Assembly (NCBI RefSeq): GCF_003672135.1
Contig: NC_039512.1
Span: forward strand, 13,036,874 to 13,100,873
Direction of reading: 5' to 3'
Length of the DNA: 64,000 nt
Origin: Ooceraea biroi
Lineage: Eukaryota; Arthropoda; Insecta; Hymenoptera; Formicidae
Below are positions 49,207-63,000 of the stretch, in pieces (position 1 is the first letter of the stretch; each line of letters opens with the position of its first letter). A program made the position numbers and the translations under genes. A model generated the notes under the pieces. That model had not been told where the DNA came from and ran no database searches. It saw nothing but the letters and a program-made list of their open reading frames with translations.

Positions 49207-52200
49207 TGAAGAAGTACTCTCGCTAATTCGCAGTAAGAGATAAACAAAAATTATTACGTAAGACAAATGGCAAAAAAAATAATTATATAGAACGATTTAT
49301 CAGAAGTCTGTACAAAGGACTCTAAACGATTATAATCCCACGCGCGACGATGAGTACCGCCGACGCGCGTCGTCCATGACAAATACGAGCTTTCGCGGAC
49401 CCGCAAACGCCTCGGCAGGAAACAGAGAGAGAGAGAGAGAGAGAAAGTTGATCAGAAGAATAAAATATACAAGGTACAAAAAAACAAATAAAAAACGTTA
49501 AAGAAGGAGCGAGTGTGTTCTCTCCTACAATGACGACTGCAAATTGAGTAAACTCCGAGAAATTAATTCACGCCGATTCTCCGTGACATGTCGATGTAAA
49601 TCGATTGTCGATCATCAGACGTATGAATCGCGAAAAGTAAGAGTTGTTTTTACTGATTTTTGTTTTAAAGAAAAGAGGAAGAAGAGATATCATACCGTGA
49701 CCACACACAGGCGTTTAAGATGCAGAGAAACAAAGTTAAATAATATCATACGAATAATAATGATAACACTAAGATAACTAAAGATAACAATAGTGATAGC
49801 GGTAATGAGACGGTGCGATATGTTGACGACGATAACGAACAGGCGACGATAACGGGATGGTGACAATTATAAAGATAATAATAATGATAATTATGTAATA
49901 ATAACGATAACGAGATATAAATAAAACGCTAATTATAATGGTAATGAGTAAACAGTAGCGCGATAACGGTACTAGCTGCTACTAATAAAATGTAATAGTA
50001 ACGAAAATAAATTATATAATCGAGATTCTCTCTTTCCCCGAGGTCGGAGGAACGTAGTTAGTTAATAGTAACGTGGAAAGAAATATTCAAGATTGACCCC
50101 TTCGGTTTTCCCCTCTTCGGTCGTCGTGCCGGTATCTTTTAAAATTTTTCATTCCACACTGCACCATCGGCTGCAAATATTCGAATATTTCCATAATCCA
50201 AATTGTCGGGAATAATTATTATTTAATTGCCGAAATGTCCTTGGATTATCAATCTCTCAATCTTGAAATGTAAAAAATCGAGAAGAATCGAGTTTTACTC
50301 GCACCGGCAGACCAAATTCGAAAAATGTAATTGCAAAATGTAACACGCGTGAAAACTTACCAACGTTATAATTCATAAAAATGCAATTAGGGTGAGAGAG
50401 ACGTCGTAAATTATTTTCGTTGGTGAATAATCTGCTGACGCAGTTTTTATGGAGAAACAAAGGGAGAAAGAGAAGAATCTTGGAGGCAGATCTCGAAATA
50501 TCATCGATTATCTCGGAGAATAGCAGTAGTACCGATGCGATCCGTCTAGATAAGCAGAGTAAGTCAGCTGTCGTAAAGAGCCTCCTTCCTAAGCAAAGAA
50601 ATCGCTGCTTCACCACTGTAAATTTCTTAGCCATAATAAATAGCGGTAATCTCGCGAAGGGATAAAGACGAGCGACGACGTCACAAGAACAAAAATGAGA
50701 AACCAGAAAAAAAAGAATCTAAAAGCGGCGCAAAACGCCACAGACAATTCACGCTTGTTTCTACGCGAAGAGATGACTTAACATGAAGAGATGACCGTCG
50801 ATCGCGCGGGAGAACCGGATGTCCGGGCGCAGAACAGTCAACCCGAAGAACAACGCCCCCCCCCCTCCCGAAAAAATGGATGAACGGATTACATCCCCCT
50901 GGTCTCTCTCTCTGTTTCCGACAGCCTCGAGATCGAGAGAATCCCGAAACGTTCCATCGAGGTCCACTCGGGTGATTGGAAGGATCATTGAAGGAAGAAG
51001 GGGCACCCGCGAGGAAAGCCACCCTCGTCTTCGTCGTGGACGGGATTCGCGGCGCGTCGCCGGAGAAAAGTAGCCCGCAGGCCTAAATACGCTCTAATTA
51101 ATTCTCAAAGAAAAACTTCAAAAGAACAAATAGAACGATCTATCGCTAATGAACTAATGAACCGGTGGACCGTCGTCCGGCTACCGGCGGCCGATCGCAC
51201 CTCGTCGCGACCGCTTCCTCCTGGTCGCGGAGGGCTCCCAGCGGGGGTTTTTTGTGAGGTGTGTCGCGTCGGAGTAATCGATCGGCGACGTGCAACCAAC
51301 GCGCGCAATCGCGTGCCGACTCCAGTTTCTATCACGCCGATTCAAATTCTCGCAAGCGACAGGTTCGATCTTTGCGTAAAACGCGATCGTTATCCACGCG
51401 TTGTTGTCACAGCACATAGCCAGATTGGATCCTCTCAAGTCTGCCCTCGTGAAGCTTCAAGCGCAATCAGTCCCAGCGGAACCTTGTACCTTTCCTTCTT
51501 CGCATTTGGCTTAAACTCTTCGTCGCGAGTTGCATTTGTAGTCTAGTCGACATCGTCGAGGCATCGAAGAGGATCCAACGTTCAGGAAACGTTCAATTTC
51601 GGAATTCTCATACACGTCGACAATTGTTAATTGTACATTCGCATACCAATTCGCGTCTCGCGCGTTTCTGGCTCTCATTTGCCCTATATTTGTGCCATCG
51701 ATTGCACATCAGAGACCGAGAGCCTTCGTGTAACAACAATGGAAGAGATTCCGCTTATCGTACTACGCCTACGGTGACGAACAGTCGCTCAAGTATCGCG
51801 ATAACATTGCAAAACACTCGTCGAGCACAAGAGAGTCGAGATCGCGTCGCGACCTCGACGCCGTGGCGGCCGTTGCACGCGCTGGTTGAAACGGAGGAGT
51901 CTCCGGTTGCGGGGCGAAAGCGACCGGTCACCTAATTTAATAATAATTAAATAATAAATTACTTATACATATATATATAAATATATTTAAATAAATGAAG
52001 ACACACGTGCGCGCGCGCGAGGCGACCGTTTCGCTCCGTCCGGCGGAAGTACGTCTTGCACGCGCGCACCTTGTATACTTCTATATACGAGATTGGAATA
52101 CGAGCGATCGACGAGTGTTGGGCGACTCGAACAAATCGGGGCGATGACGTTACGCGTGTACAGAGATTTATCCGGGGTTTATTCCGAGGCGGTTCAGGAC

Positions 52201-53067
52201 GGCGCCGATCGCTCCCGCTTCCAAGGTATATATGTATGTATATTAAACATATGATGATTATTAATCAATAGATACGTACGTATTATACGAACGACAAAAT
52301 CTATCGCTTGTATATATTGAGAATATCGTAATAAAATAATGTACGAACGACTACGTGCGAGTTTCCACCACCACCACGACCGAGATCTCCTCCTGCAGTT
52401 TCTCTTACGCGCGTTATCCTTCTTTATCCTTTACTAAAAACTATGAGTAACATTTAACATTTGAAACGTACCGTTTCAAGCAAGATAGGTACATTTGCAG
52501 CAAAGTGAGTCTATTGGAATAATCGGCGTTATTAGAGCTAATTTGAAAAGAATTAAATGCGATTAAATCTGTCAAATAAGAAGATCGTGAGGTAGTTTTC
52601 TCGAAAGGTGAAGATATATCTGGATTTTTCAGGGTGTGTCGATAATAATTGGTATAGTATCGGTATGGTATGGATAACACAGCAGTGCTATATTGTATTA
52701 TATTCTTATTATATTATATTCTTCAGATACATATACAGTGAAATAAATTTTACAAAGATTACAGAAACTTAAACAAGAAATTAACGACAAATCACAGACA
52801 TATTATCACGTATGTTACGAAAGATTATCAGGAATGCTTCACGGTAAAAGGGAATGGCTTCTTGCAGTTTTTTGACAAACTTCCTACGTTGCTGAGGCAC
52901 ACATCCAAAAACTGAAACTCGTTTATATCGATTGAGGTCGCCGAGACAACACTTTGTCTTTCTCGTTCACATCAGAATTTCAAGACATCACAGAACAGAG
53001 ATTACACATCAAATTCGTTCTTCGAAGATAAATCGAAGTAATGAAAACTAAGTCTCGTGCGCATATA

Positions 53068-53121
53068 CATACATACATACATACGTACATACATACGTAC
53101 ATATATATATATATATATATA
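53068..53121 (+). repeat. compound (CATA)n-(TA)n microsatellite
   Basis: CATACATACATA with interspersed CGTA units, then about ten TA units. In the 3' flank of the RCBTB gene. Confidence 0.9.
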
Positions 53122-53371
53122 GGATGATAACATGTAGACTGATATAGAACGATCGGAATGCGCGCAGTAAATAAGACGTATAATTAGGCGCACAAATTGC
53201 GCGTATCTATACTTATTGCTAACAAGAAAAAATAAATGCAAAATATCTAAGTGAGCACTCCATCGGCTTGTTATACTACAAATGTTGTCGCGAATGGTCA
53301 AACGATAACAGACCGGAGTTCCATTCTTATCGAAATGTAGTAACATCCTTGAGACAAGGAACCAAGACAGA

Positions 53372-56300
53372 CTACGTCTTACAAACACCGGCCTTGGCCG
53401 CTTCAATCATAAAAGATTTTGCCATTTTATCATCCAATTTCGCGAAACTTTCTGACATTATCACAGCCGTCATGTGTTTCAGAGCGAACTTGAAACAAAA
53501 CTCCTCCAGCTCCTGAAAATGATTTTAAACTATTCATTTGAAATATCTCAAACGAAGCAATGTCAACAGCGAAGGGAGAAATAATTACCTGTGCATTGTA
53601 TTCGATCGCGGTGCTGTAGAGAAACGCCACGTTCGCTACAGTTACCCCCTGCTTTACCATGTTGATGCAATGTCTCTTGAGATCAGTCTCGCAGTATGCA
53701 TTAGCCAAATCCAAAAGTTCTGCAATAGTGCGCATTGCTTGAGTAATTAATAATAGCACATTTTAACGTACTTGATGCACTTACCTAATGCCTTTTCCGT
53801 AGGTAGGTCGACTGTGCCGGTGTACAAATACTTTAAGAAGGCTTTGTACACCACATGCGAGAACTGATCGTGCTGGATAACACTGTTGGAAAAAGACGAT
53901 AATCAAAACAAGATAATCAACTGACAATGAGAATTAAATTGGCTTCTAGTTCGCTTTCCAAAGTGCTTACCTCTGATTGTTTTCCGCCCAATTGTGTTGG
54001 AACATGGTTCTGAAATACGGGCATCGGATCTTCAAGATAGCCTTGTGAACGTAAATCGGCTGACCTTCCACTTCTATCGTGAGATCGCTCGTCGACTACA
54101 TTAGAAAAAGTATGGAAATACGGTAAGTATGAAAAGTAATTTAACAAGACATGTTTTCGTTCGCATAATTGCAAAGAAATTTTAATTTATTTGTCAAAAT
54201 ATTCGTCACCGTGCCTCGGAACCGATGTTACCTTCCACTTAAATTAATTTCAGACAACATTTATCCAAAGAAGATTTCAAGCTCAGCATAAATTTAGACT
54301 AAAACTTGATGGAAAAATGATCTCGTGTGCAGAAATGCGAAGAGCGAACATGCAAAGACGGAAACAAAAAAAGGAACTTACCGAATCGTCGAAAGCAGAG
54401 CCCAAGCATTCCAATATGTTCGATTGTTTGTCCATACGCAAGACCAGTGGTTTGTGCATAACGCTTGGCGATGCGTAACACGCGAGTGCGTCATGTATGT
54501 TTGAAAATGGTGTGGCGGTCGGGGTACTAATACTCTGGCCACGACAGTGACCCCACATGTACACACGTCCACCCTTGCCAACGGCAACGCTGATGTGACT
54601 ATAGTGAAGAGCAGCTATGTCCGAGATCCTCCCCATCTCATCGGCAATATTAGTGGCCATCTATTGATCACAATTGTCTGATTCTTCCGTCTCTGATTCT
54701 GGTCTATCCAGCAAACAACGATTATTTACGATTTTACGGCAACAAAAAAGTGACCGCTTACCGGTTCCGGACTGCAAACATTCTTCTTGTTGCCAATGCC
54801 CAATTGTCCGTAACTGTTACCGCCCCATACATATAACTTGCCCTCGTCTGTAAGCGCGAGCGTATGTGCGTATCCGCATACTACTTTCACTGAAAGATAA
54901 TCAGATCGTCAAGCGCGATGTTGATCGCAGGGACACGCGCTTTCGTCCTTTTGAGTGATAGTTGTTTTCAATCGTTTTACTAATCGCAGTTGGAGAATCG
55001 TACATCATAAATAAGCAAATTACCTATTACGTGGCCTGTCAATGAGGCGATTCGGTACGGATTCACCTGATTTACGTAATTGCCTATTCCAAGCTGACCA
55101 ACGCCGTTGTAGCCCCAGCCGTATACCTCCCCGTTCTCGGTCACCGCCATACTTGAGGTCTGACCGCACGCGATGCACACGACCTTCTTGCCAGCCAAAC
55201 TGGAACTCACCTGCCTCGGAGTGCCTTGATTCGTGCTTAGACCACTACTCACTTGACCACAGTTATTCTGACCCCAGGCGTACACCTAAATTTAACAGAT
55301 ACTTAATACTAGCAGGAATGAATTGTCATCATCAATTGTCTCATTACCTCTCCATCCTCAGTAAGTGCAAGAGAATGGTGACTACCGCACGCGACGTCTA
55401 CAATGCGTTTCATATTTGGACCACCCTCTATACTGGGCATATTCACTATTGTAGGAGTGAGACCTTGGTTGCAAGTTCCATTTCCCAATTCACAGTAACC
55501 GTTGTGGCCCCAAGAATATACCTTTCAATGAAACATTGCTGTAATTACCTTTGGAATCTCAAGTTGGTTTTACATACAAGTCACTAAATTTATTAGTAAT
55601 TTATCTTTGTATATTTATTATTATTAATTATTTTATATAATATATAATTGTTTTAAACAATTTCAGAGCATAAGAAATTCAAATATTTCACTCACAAAAT
55701 ATTATGTGACATACACAAGATAACATAAAGCAAAACAAGTAATTAAATTCAAATTAATATTTCACAATGAAAATGATTTATATCTCACAATTGATAGTTT
55801 ACCGATTAATCATTTTTGTATGTAATGTAACTCTCTCTCTCTCTCTCTCTTTAGTATACCTCTCCATTCTCTGTGAGTGCCAAGACATGAGGTCCACTAC
55901 CATAGGCAAATGTTTTTATATCCTTGCTGCACAAAGGTTCCACTCTCCTGGGATATAGTGTACTATGAGAGTCACCAGTTCCCAAACAACCAGCGATATT
56001 ATTGCCCATAGCATATACTGTCTTGTCCTTTGTTACGATAAGAGCTTCATTGCCCAAGTTACCTGTTTCCAAGTATCCAAGCATCCAAGAAAAGTACATT
56101 AATACATTAACAACATATGATATGATTCAATAGAGTATGATAGTGTAATATTCAAGAAACAAAGTTTTAAGTAATATATAGTAGGCTACAGTGCATACAG
56201 TAAGACAAAGTAACAAAAAGTAAACCGAAATAAAAGGCGAAAGAAGAGAAAGAATAAAAACGAATGAAATTACCATATACCACAACCATGTGAATCTGCA

Positions 56301-56376
56301 AAATAAATTCTTGGTCCAGCAAGCTGAATATTGGCCAGTTTTTTAGATCCGTCGAGCAACACATCCTTCGGTACAT
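53372..56376 (-). CDS. RCC1 and BTB domain-containing protein (RCBTB1/2-like)
   Basis: RCBTB proteins combine an RCC1-type beta-propeller with a BTB domain and are proposed substrate adaptors for CUL3 ubiquitin ligases. Ten minus-strand exons: 56376-56274, 56062-55860, 55521-55348, 55285-55024, 54889-54762, 54660-54382, 54095-53971, 53882-53785, 53719-53589, 53512-53372. They give 547 residues, against 531 in human RCBTB1. The N-terminus has NWPIFSLL like human KWPIFTLL. RCC1 repeats fill about residues 30-345, each marked by G(E/K)VY.WG..N and ACG...S.A, for example YGSGPHVLALTENGE and GWGYNGVGQLGIGN. VYMWGHCRGQS closes the propeller. BTB spans about 384-460 (VHKAILKIRCPYFRTMF, KAFLKYLYTGTVDLP), followed by a BACK-like helical tail ending in KAGVCKT. 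The ATG at 56376 follows an acceptor-like TTTATTGTAAG, so a different start exon is possible. Paralogue choice (1 or 2) is not resolved. Confidence 0.93.
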
Positions 56377-57062
56377 ATATCTTACAATAAAAGAAAAAAA
56401 TGTTTTATTAGTTACGGACCCGTGTAATTAATCTCTAAACTTGTAGCCTAACCAAACTTCACATTTTTATCATTTTGAACCATTTGTTAATAAATTTTCC
56501 AAACTTGTCTACGACTTCTGACTTTTTAAATCTTTTATCAACTACTACGAACACTTATCGGAACAAAAGTGACAGATTTTCTAACCTGCACTGCTGAACT
56601 GGTGCAATATCAGACAAGTATATTTTTTCTCACTCTAACTATTGCACCAGTTCCAGTAGTGCAGCTTTATAAAGAACAGAGTGCAAGTGCAACAGTTCAC
56701 TGAACTAGCTGCACTGGGCTGCACTAGAGTCCCTAAAAGGTCCTAACGTTTTCGCTTCTTAAAGTCCCTAGCAGTCACTAGCCGTGTCGGCACTGTCGGC
56801 ATTTCGGTAACGCGAGTTTTTAGTACGGTGAAGTTACGTCGCTGCATCAAACATCAAACTGCGGTCGAAACTGTACATAGGACGATCGCACGCGAGACGC
56901 CATATTGAGAGAGGCGAGTGTTGACCGAATGTGCGGCTCAGGTGTTTACGCGGTTTCAGATAAGAGCCGAGCTAACTGCAAATCGATCTTATATCTTTCG
57001 TCTGGAATACTACGCACCGTGCACCGTAACGTGTACGCTATTTAACGCGTATTTGTGCTGAC
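56377..57062. promoter_or_regulatory. divergent RCBTB / FAM193 promoter region with hairpin
   Basis: The two start codons lie 686 bases apart, head to head, so this stretch should carry both promoters. It is AT-rich on the left. From about 56580 to 56730 it holds related inverted repeats, and it becomes CpG-richer from about 56770 to the FAM193 ATG. No TATA box is convincing. Confidence 0.55.
56586..56664. ncRNA. 79-nt stem-loop, possible pre-miRNA or MITE remnant
   Basis: CTGCACT (56586-56592) pairs with AGTGCAG (56658-56664). GAACTGGTGCAATA (56596-56609) pairs perfectly with TATTGCACCAGTTC (56640-56653), with a small internal loop between. The terminal loop is 30 nt. The 3' arm begins TATTGCAC, whose nucleotides 2-8 equal the miR-25/92/310 seed. 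Related pieces (GTGCAACAGTTC, GAACTAGCTGCACT) follow at 56687-56715, which favours a repeat origin. Because the stem is near palindromic, either strand could be the transcribed one. Confidence 0.35.
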
Positions 57063-60000
57063 ATGAGCGGCAGCGACGGCGAGGACGGTCGACGTGAGAG
57101 GACCACCATCGCCACTACCACCGGGGAAAGCGGTGTGGCCGCGATGGGTGACAATAGTCGAGCGATAGCTGTGAAACAGTGCACCGATGGCGGGATTCCG
57201 TGTGGCGGCATCGTTAGTACTCACAATGATTCCGTGCGAACGTGCCGAGACGGAGGTGCACCGAATGACTGTGACGACGAGAACACGCGCGTCTCCTCCG
57301 TAGCCGAATCTACCGGGGTACGTTGTCACTTTGTTGATAATTTTCCCGTTTAGTTTTTATCGGATACATGTTTATTTTTAATTTAATTCAGATCGAATTA
57401 TTCGCAAAAATCACAAATTACAAGTTACAATACAGACCCTTTCTTTTCCTCTCATTAGCTCAGAATCTTGCCATTGGTACATCTATTATTATTCTTTCTG
57501 AAATGAGGAATTCGGTGAGATTAAAAAAATTGGCTCATTTAGTTACTATATTGGTGCAATAAGTTATTTATTAATATTTTTATTTGGTATATATTATTGA
57601 AAGATGTACAGAGTTAACTGACATTTGTACAACTATATTTTGCAGCTATTTTTATGATACGCAAAGAAGAGATAGGGATTATATTTTAAAAACAATTTGA
57701 TAGTGGAGAATTATAACATTAATATTTACTGGATCATAAAGTGCTTCACACACAGAAATATACATAATGAATATATAGTTTACGATAAATTCAGAACAAA
57801 AAAGCTTTAGATGGCATAAATGTATAATGTTGCTATGGTATTATGTCCAAAATATTTGTGTAAAGGTTATGAAAGATAGCTTTCCTTCAGTTTCTCACAT
57901 TATGCTTAATTAAATAATCTTCAAATTCTAAATATTCTTAATAAAATAATTATTCAAAATTCATGCACAAAAATCTATGTCATTCTGTAAATTAAATAAA
58001 GCCATTTTTTGTACTATTACTGTATTTATTACTAATTACTATATTATATTATTATATAATAAATCTTATTGTATAGATTAGTCTACTTAAATAGACATTT
58101 TGGTTTTCGCAGTGCACAACAACCAACCAAGCTGTAATTGATGCATTTATTAGGGGTGCAAGAACAGCTAATATAGATCGGTGTAATATGTCTCGAAGAA
58201 ATACCGATGCACTTGCCAAGTTGTATTCGCCTACAGTAGCAGTCGACAGCTTGTCACGTCATGGAAAAGAATCTTGTTCCTGTGATACTTATAAAATTAA
58301 ACGGTAAAGACAATTATTAAGTACCTAGAAGAAGCAAGAAGTAGAAAAGTGATGCATTAATTGAAAGTATTGCATTGACTGCAGAGACATGTTTCGGGAG
58401 GAGCTGCAGAAGGCTATGAAGTTTCAGAATTTGTGGATTGAACTGCGACAGCATATACGAACTGCTTTTAATACCGCTCTGGAAGCAGCGCGTGTATCTG
58501 ATTCTTCGCAGTGTGACAGATTACCTATGATTAATACGCACGATACTGTTATTCAGTAAGAGACTCAATTGCTGAAGCCTAGGACATTATTTCTGCCATT
58601 TGCCAATGTTATTGAATGAACCAGTGTATGATTGTTTTTTTAGATTATGCAAAATGGATCCTCATCAACTGTTTATGAAATTAGTGAGTCAGGCGCAAGA
58701 GTTTGTGGTGGAAGTAAAAGTCCGTTTGTTCGCTCTTCTGCATGATCAACATGCAAACAATCTAGCAGAAATTTTTCTTACTGGTTGGTACTACTTGAAA
58801 AAATTCAATAAAAGAACACAGGTAACAGATGTAAAAAAACTATTTGAATTTGTCATGACACAGATCTTTTGGATGACTATGATGCCCTTGTCTCGACAGC
58901 GACTGAAATTTCTGAATTAGTAAAGCCATTGAAAGAGTACCTCTTCAAGTTTAATTTAACGTGGGATTGTTTTATCAAAAAATTGTATCAGATCTATGTA
59001 TATAATGACGCTCTAGTACAAAATAACGTATCCACGTTCTTCCGTCAGGTAAAGAGAAACTGCTACTTGTACTTGACTGTGTAAGTAATTCACAACCTGA
59101 AATTAAATCCGAATGTAAACGCTTTTACATTTACAGGTAAAAGAACTCGAGTCGTTAAAAACCGTGAGTTACGAACGTCTTGTCGACAGATGTTTAACCT
59201 TTAAGGATGAGATGAAAAGAATTAGTAATTTATGGCTCGAGACGGAGTCTTGGATGGATAAGTATAAGTAAGTTAAAGGATATCATTCCTGTGGCAAACA
59301 TTGGCAATTGTTCCGATACAGAACAACTCGATACAGAATCGAGTGGTGAGAGTATAAAAATAAGACTATAAGCAAAATGTGTTTCAGTGCAGAACAAGCC
59401 GTTCGTATGACAAGGCTCAGACAAATCAGGGAAGCCTGGGAATTATTCACGGCAACGCGCAAACTTATGGAGCACAGCATGTTGAACAAGGCGTCCGATA
59501 TCGGGAGGCAAGAATAATAATTACTTATACGAAACGGCAAAGTATCTTTTTTTAATTGCTAATTGCGTGAATAAATATTTACAGCGAGATGCAGGAAATA
59601 CATGGTCAATTCTCGTCGCTTATCGCGCATACGTCTGGCAGTGATAGCCGGTCCTTGAGTCCAACGTTGGACTTGAGTTCGGATTCCATGGCTGTGCCAC
59701 CGAGCATAGAGATAGTTCAAATATTGTTAGATGATTGGAATAAAGCTCAGCATCAGAAGCTAGCGGACATAGCAGGGGCGTTGACCGCCAACGAAATGGA
59801 CGCTCGACTGGGCGATTGTTATGATAAAGCCAACCGTTACAATTATGCGCGTGCAACGTGTCAGTTGGCGCAATACGCCATTAGATCGATTAGGTAGGCT
59901 ATCTAAATGATTATATATTAGATTGTTTATTCTTCTAATGAGTTAGTGATTTTGATTTTCTCTTAGGACTTGCAGTGATGATTCCGATAACATAGCGAAT

Positions 60001-63000
60001 AGAGATGAAAATAGAAAAAGATGTGATTGCCGCACGTGCAGTGAAACAGCAGTAGATAGTACGGTAAAGAAATGTTTTGTTACTTTTGCCTAATTATTAA
60101 TCGACATCTCGCTCTTTTCTTCATGCTTTATTACACAAAAGATTTTAACAATACGAATATAAATCTTCAAAAAATACAGATAACTTCAATAAAATCATTT
60201 ATATAATATAATTTAGAAATTGAATTATTTGATTAGATTAAAAGTAATCTAATCTATTTTACTAATTAATTATTATAATTACTTATGTTGTCGTTATTGT
60301 AGGATACAGAACACAAGATTGAAAATGTTGAGAATATTGAAAGGAAAGATACAAATTCCTTTTTATCCTTCAGCAATGGCTTTCCAGGTAAGTAATTAAT
60401 AAATTACTTTATAATAAAAAAATAAATTATAACAAATAAGTAAAGATGTCAGATAAAAACAGAGCTAAATAAATTTTTAGAAGGTTCCACGAATTGTACG
60501 GTGACTCAAGTTAAGAAGAAAACGGACAATTCGAACGATAAAGAGAAAAAGAGAAAAGACACGCACGATACCTCGCATAAAGAAACAAAGAACGGAAGTT
60601 CGAAACACCAATCAGAACCCGAACCTTGTTCGTGCGTTTTTGAACACGCACGGGAAATGGCGGAAAAGAAAAAAGAAGTTTCGGAAAACCCGCCCTGTCC
60701 TTGCCTGCTGAACTCGAGGCGCAAGTGGAACACGTGCCCTTGCTTGAATAAATGTAATGTATAATAATTTTCTATTTTTTTTACATTATTAAAATGTATG
60801 CAAAAGTTAATTTTCTTTTTTTTCATCACTCTGATATTATTACAACTTGAAATAAATTCTCGCTGTTTTACATTTTTAAAGAATTGGCATCGAAGGTTAT
60901 AAAACGTTATGATCTAACGATAAATATAATTTCGAAAAATAATAGTGAATTCGATGAACAATAAAAAGCTATATATGCTTTTCGTATTCAGCAAACTATT
61001 TTAGACTTGGAAAGCTCGAAAGTTTTTCCGTACACGTTTATTTACTCAAATTGACGCCTTTAGATTACCACTTATTCTAATCGATACAGTATTTTTTAAA
61101 TGGATGGTAATTCGAGATGGCTGAGTTAGGAAAAATTTTTTTTTAAGAAATTCGGAATTTACATAAGAGATAAGAGATAAGAGAGAATTGTAAAAAAGGG
61201 CAATTTATTATTTTGCTGACTTTGCATACATTTGCACGTAAAACAAAAACGTGCAAAAAATGTCTAAATCTTTTCATATTATTATTATTTAAATCGTGTG
61301 TCCTCCTTAAATCGTGACTATAGCTATACCCGGGACAGTAATGACCAACAGTTGTCCTAAAGCAATATCGCCCATTTCCGTGACAAAGACTGCTCCAGAG
61401 TCGTGCAAGAAATCTGTCGTGAAGACCGGTTTAACGCAATCCGCACAAACTCAAACAAGACACTCGACGACACAAACGCCGAGCACGGCTCATAATCACA
61501 ACGCGCATCAGGGTAGGTGTAAGTAGCAAACTATTCCTAATTATATTGTTATTGTCACAACGATTTCTTTTTTCATACGCGAGTTCTGTCTTACATTCGT
61601 ACATATGTCGCACATGTTTATGTAACATGTTTACCTATATATTTTTTTTCACGGGTTTATGAACAGGTAATGCTCACTCGCACGTTCACAACCCGTTGTC
61701 GGATTTGAAAAACACAGTTCCGTCGCATCCGAGACTTCACTCGCTTAATCATACATCGCACGCCTGTCACAAGCAAGCCAATGTTGAGTACATCAAGAGG
61801 GTATCGTGTAATGATAGTCAGTATATTTCATGGAAATCGTACCAGTTATATATAAATCATTACGCATGATTTGTATCTCTGTGTATTTCAGTGAGCTCTG
61901 GCGATTGTTCAGACTCTGGAAGCAGTCAAGAGGACTCGTGCTCTACTAGTAGCTCTGCGCAAAGGGACACTAATACGAGACATTGTGACTGTTGCTATTG
62001 CGAGGTTTTTGGCCACGGGATGGTAAGTTTATTATCCGGTTATTAAAAAGTGAAATTCCAGAAAACTTTCTTTATCTAGAAAAATCGAAATTTTTCTTTC
62101 CAAACAAACAAGGAATTCTTTTTCCAAAATTTGAATAGACAACAGATAATACATAATAGTTTACATTCCACGTGATGTATGCAGTAAAATTAAGTTATAT
62201 TCGAAAATCCTTTTCCTTCATTTTCTCTCATAATCGATCCCTTATATTTCTCCGAAATTATATCCGAAAAATTGCATGAAGAAACATATAAAGAAACAAC
62301 GAAGACGAATATTTCTAGCCGCCAGTCGCACCGGTAAGTCGGAACTACAAGGAAACACGGGAACGATTGCGGCAGCTTCTGACGAAAAAGAAAGCGAGAA
62401 AATGTAAAGCCGCTGATTGTAGTCCGCCGAAAAGCCCATCGGAGTCGTCGACTCCCAACACCAATCTCGAATCCAAGGTCATGACAAATTCGATTCCTAG
62501 ATCAAACACCCCAATTTTGACAACGCCGACAGTCCAGCATGATCAACGCGATCAACGAGATTTAGAGGAGCTGTTAGAATTCATCGAGGGTAATCAAAGC
62601 GGAAAGAAGGATAATAACAAGAAAGCCGAAAAGAAAGCGAGACAGAAACAACGAAAGGTTTTTTTTTTCAAATACAAATACAAATTATACTGTGCCATAT
62701 TTGTTTTTCTATTGCTCTTGAGATAAAGTAAATGACAAATGTTAATATTTCATTCTTTTTTGGCAGCTCGAAGAAAAACTAAAAAAAGATAGACAAGAAG
62801 TGGAGAAACAAAAGTTGATAGAATTACAGAAAAAGACACCAGAGGTGACGATTACCGTCGTAGATCCCCAGAAGCCCATACCTCCGAGACTGTTCCCTCA
62901 ATGTAATTTACCAGAAGTTTCGATTTTGCCAACATCGTCGTCGGCATCTGCACCTGTATCTGCATTAAAACAGTTACAAAATAGAAAAAAAGACAAGCAA

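Larger units (their letters stand above)
46699..53371. other. ace-1 3' flank and long gene-free region
   Basis: No coding gene recognised on either strand over 6.7 kb. Contents: (CAG)n-like run at 46745-46795, GGAC and GAAT tetranucleotide repeats (46839-46995), a poly(A) candidate AATAAA at 47230-47235 about 530 bases after the ace-1 stop, an alternating purine-pyrimidine tract (48460-48509), GA microsatellites (49170-49204, 49424-49444), a GATAA-rich AT stretch (49758-49990) and CATA/TA repeats (53068-53121). The right part includes the RCBTB 3' UTR on the minus strand. Confidence 0.45.

Noticed and set aside
50257..51546. ORFs of 125-129 codons downstream of ace-1
   Set aside because: Composition and lack of motif match random sequence; two strands are open over the same DNA.
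58600..58920. ORF reading through the exon 4 donor and into exon 5 in the wrong frame
   Set aside because: Splicing 58783 to 58864 gives a helical, family-consistent continuation (DLLDDYDALV); the unspliced frame soon stops.
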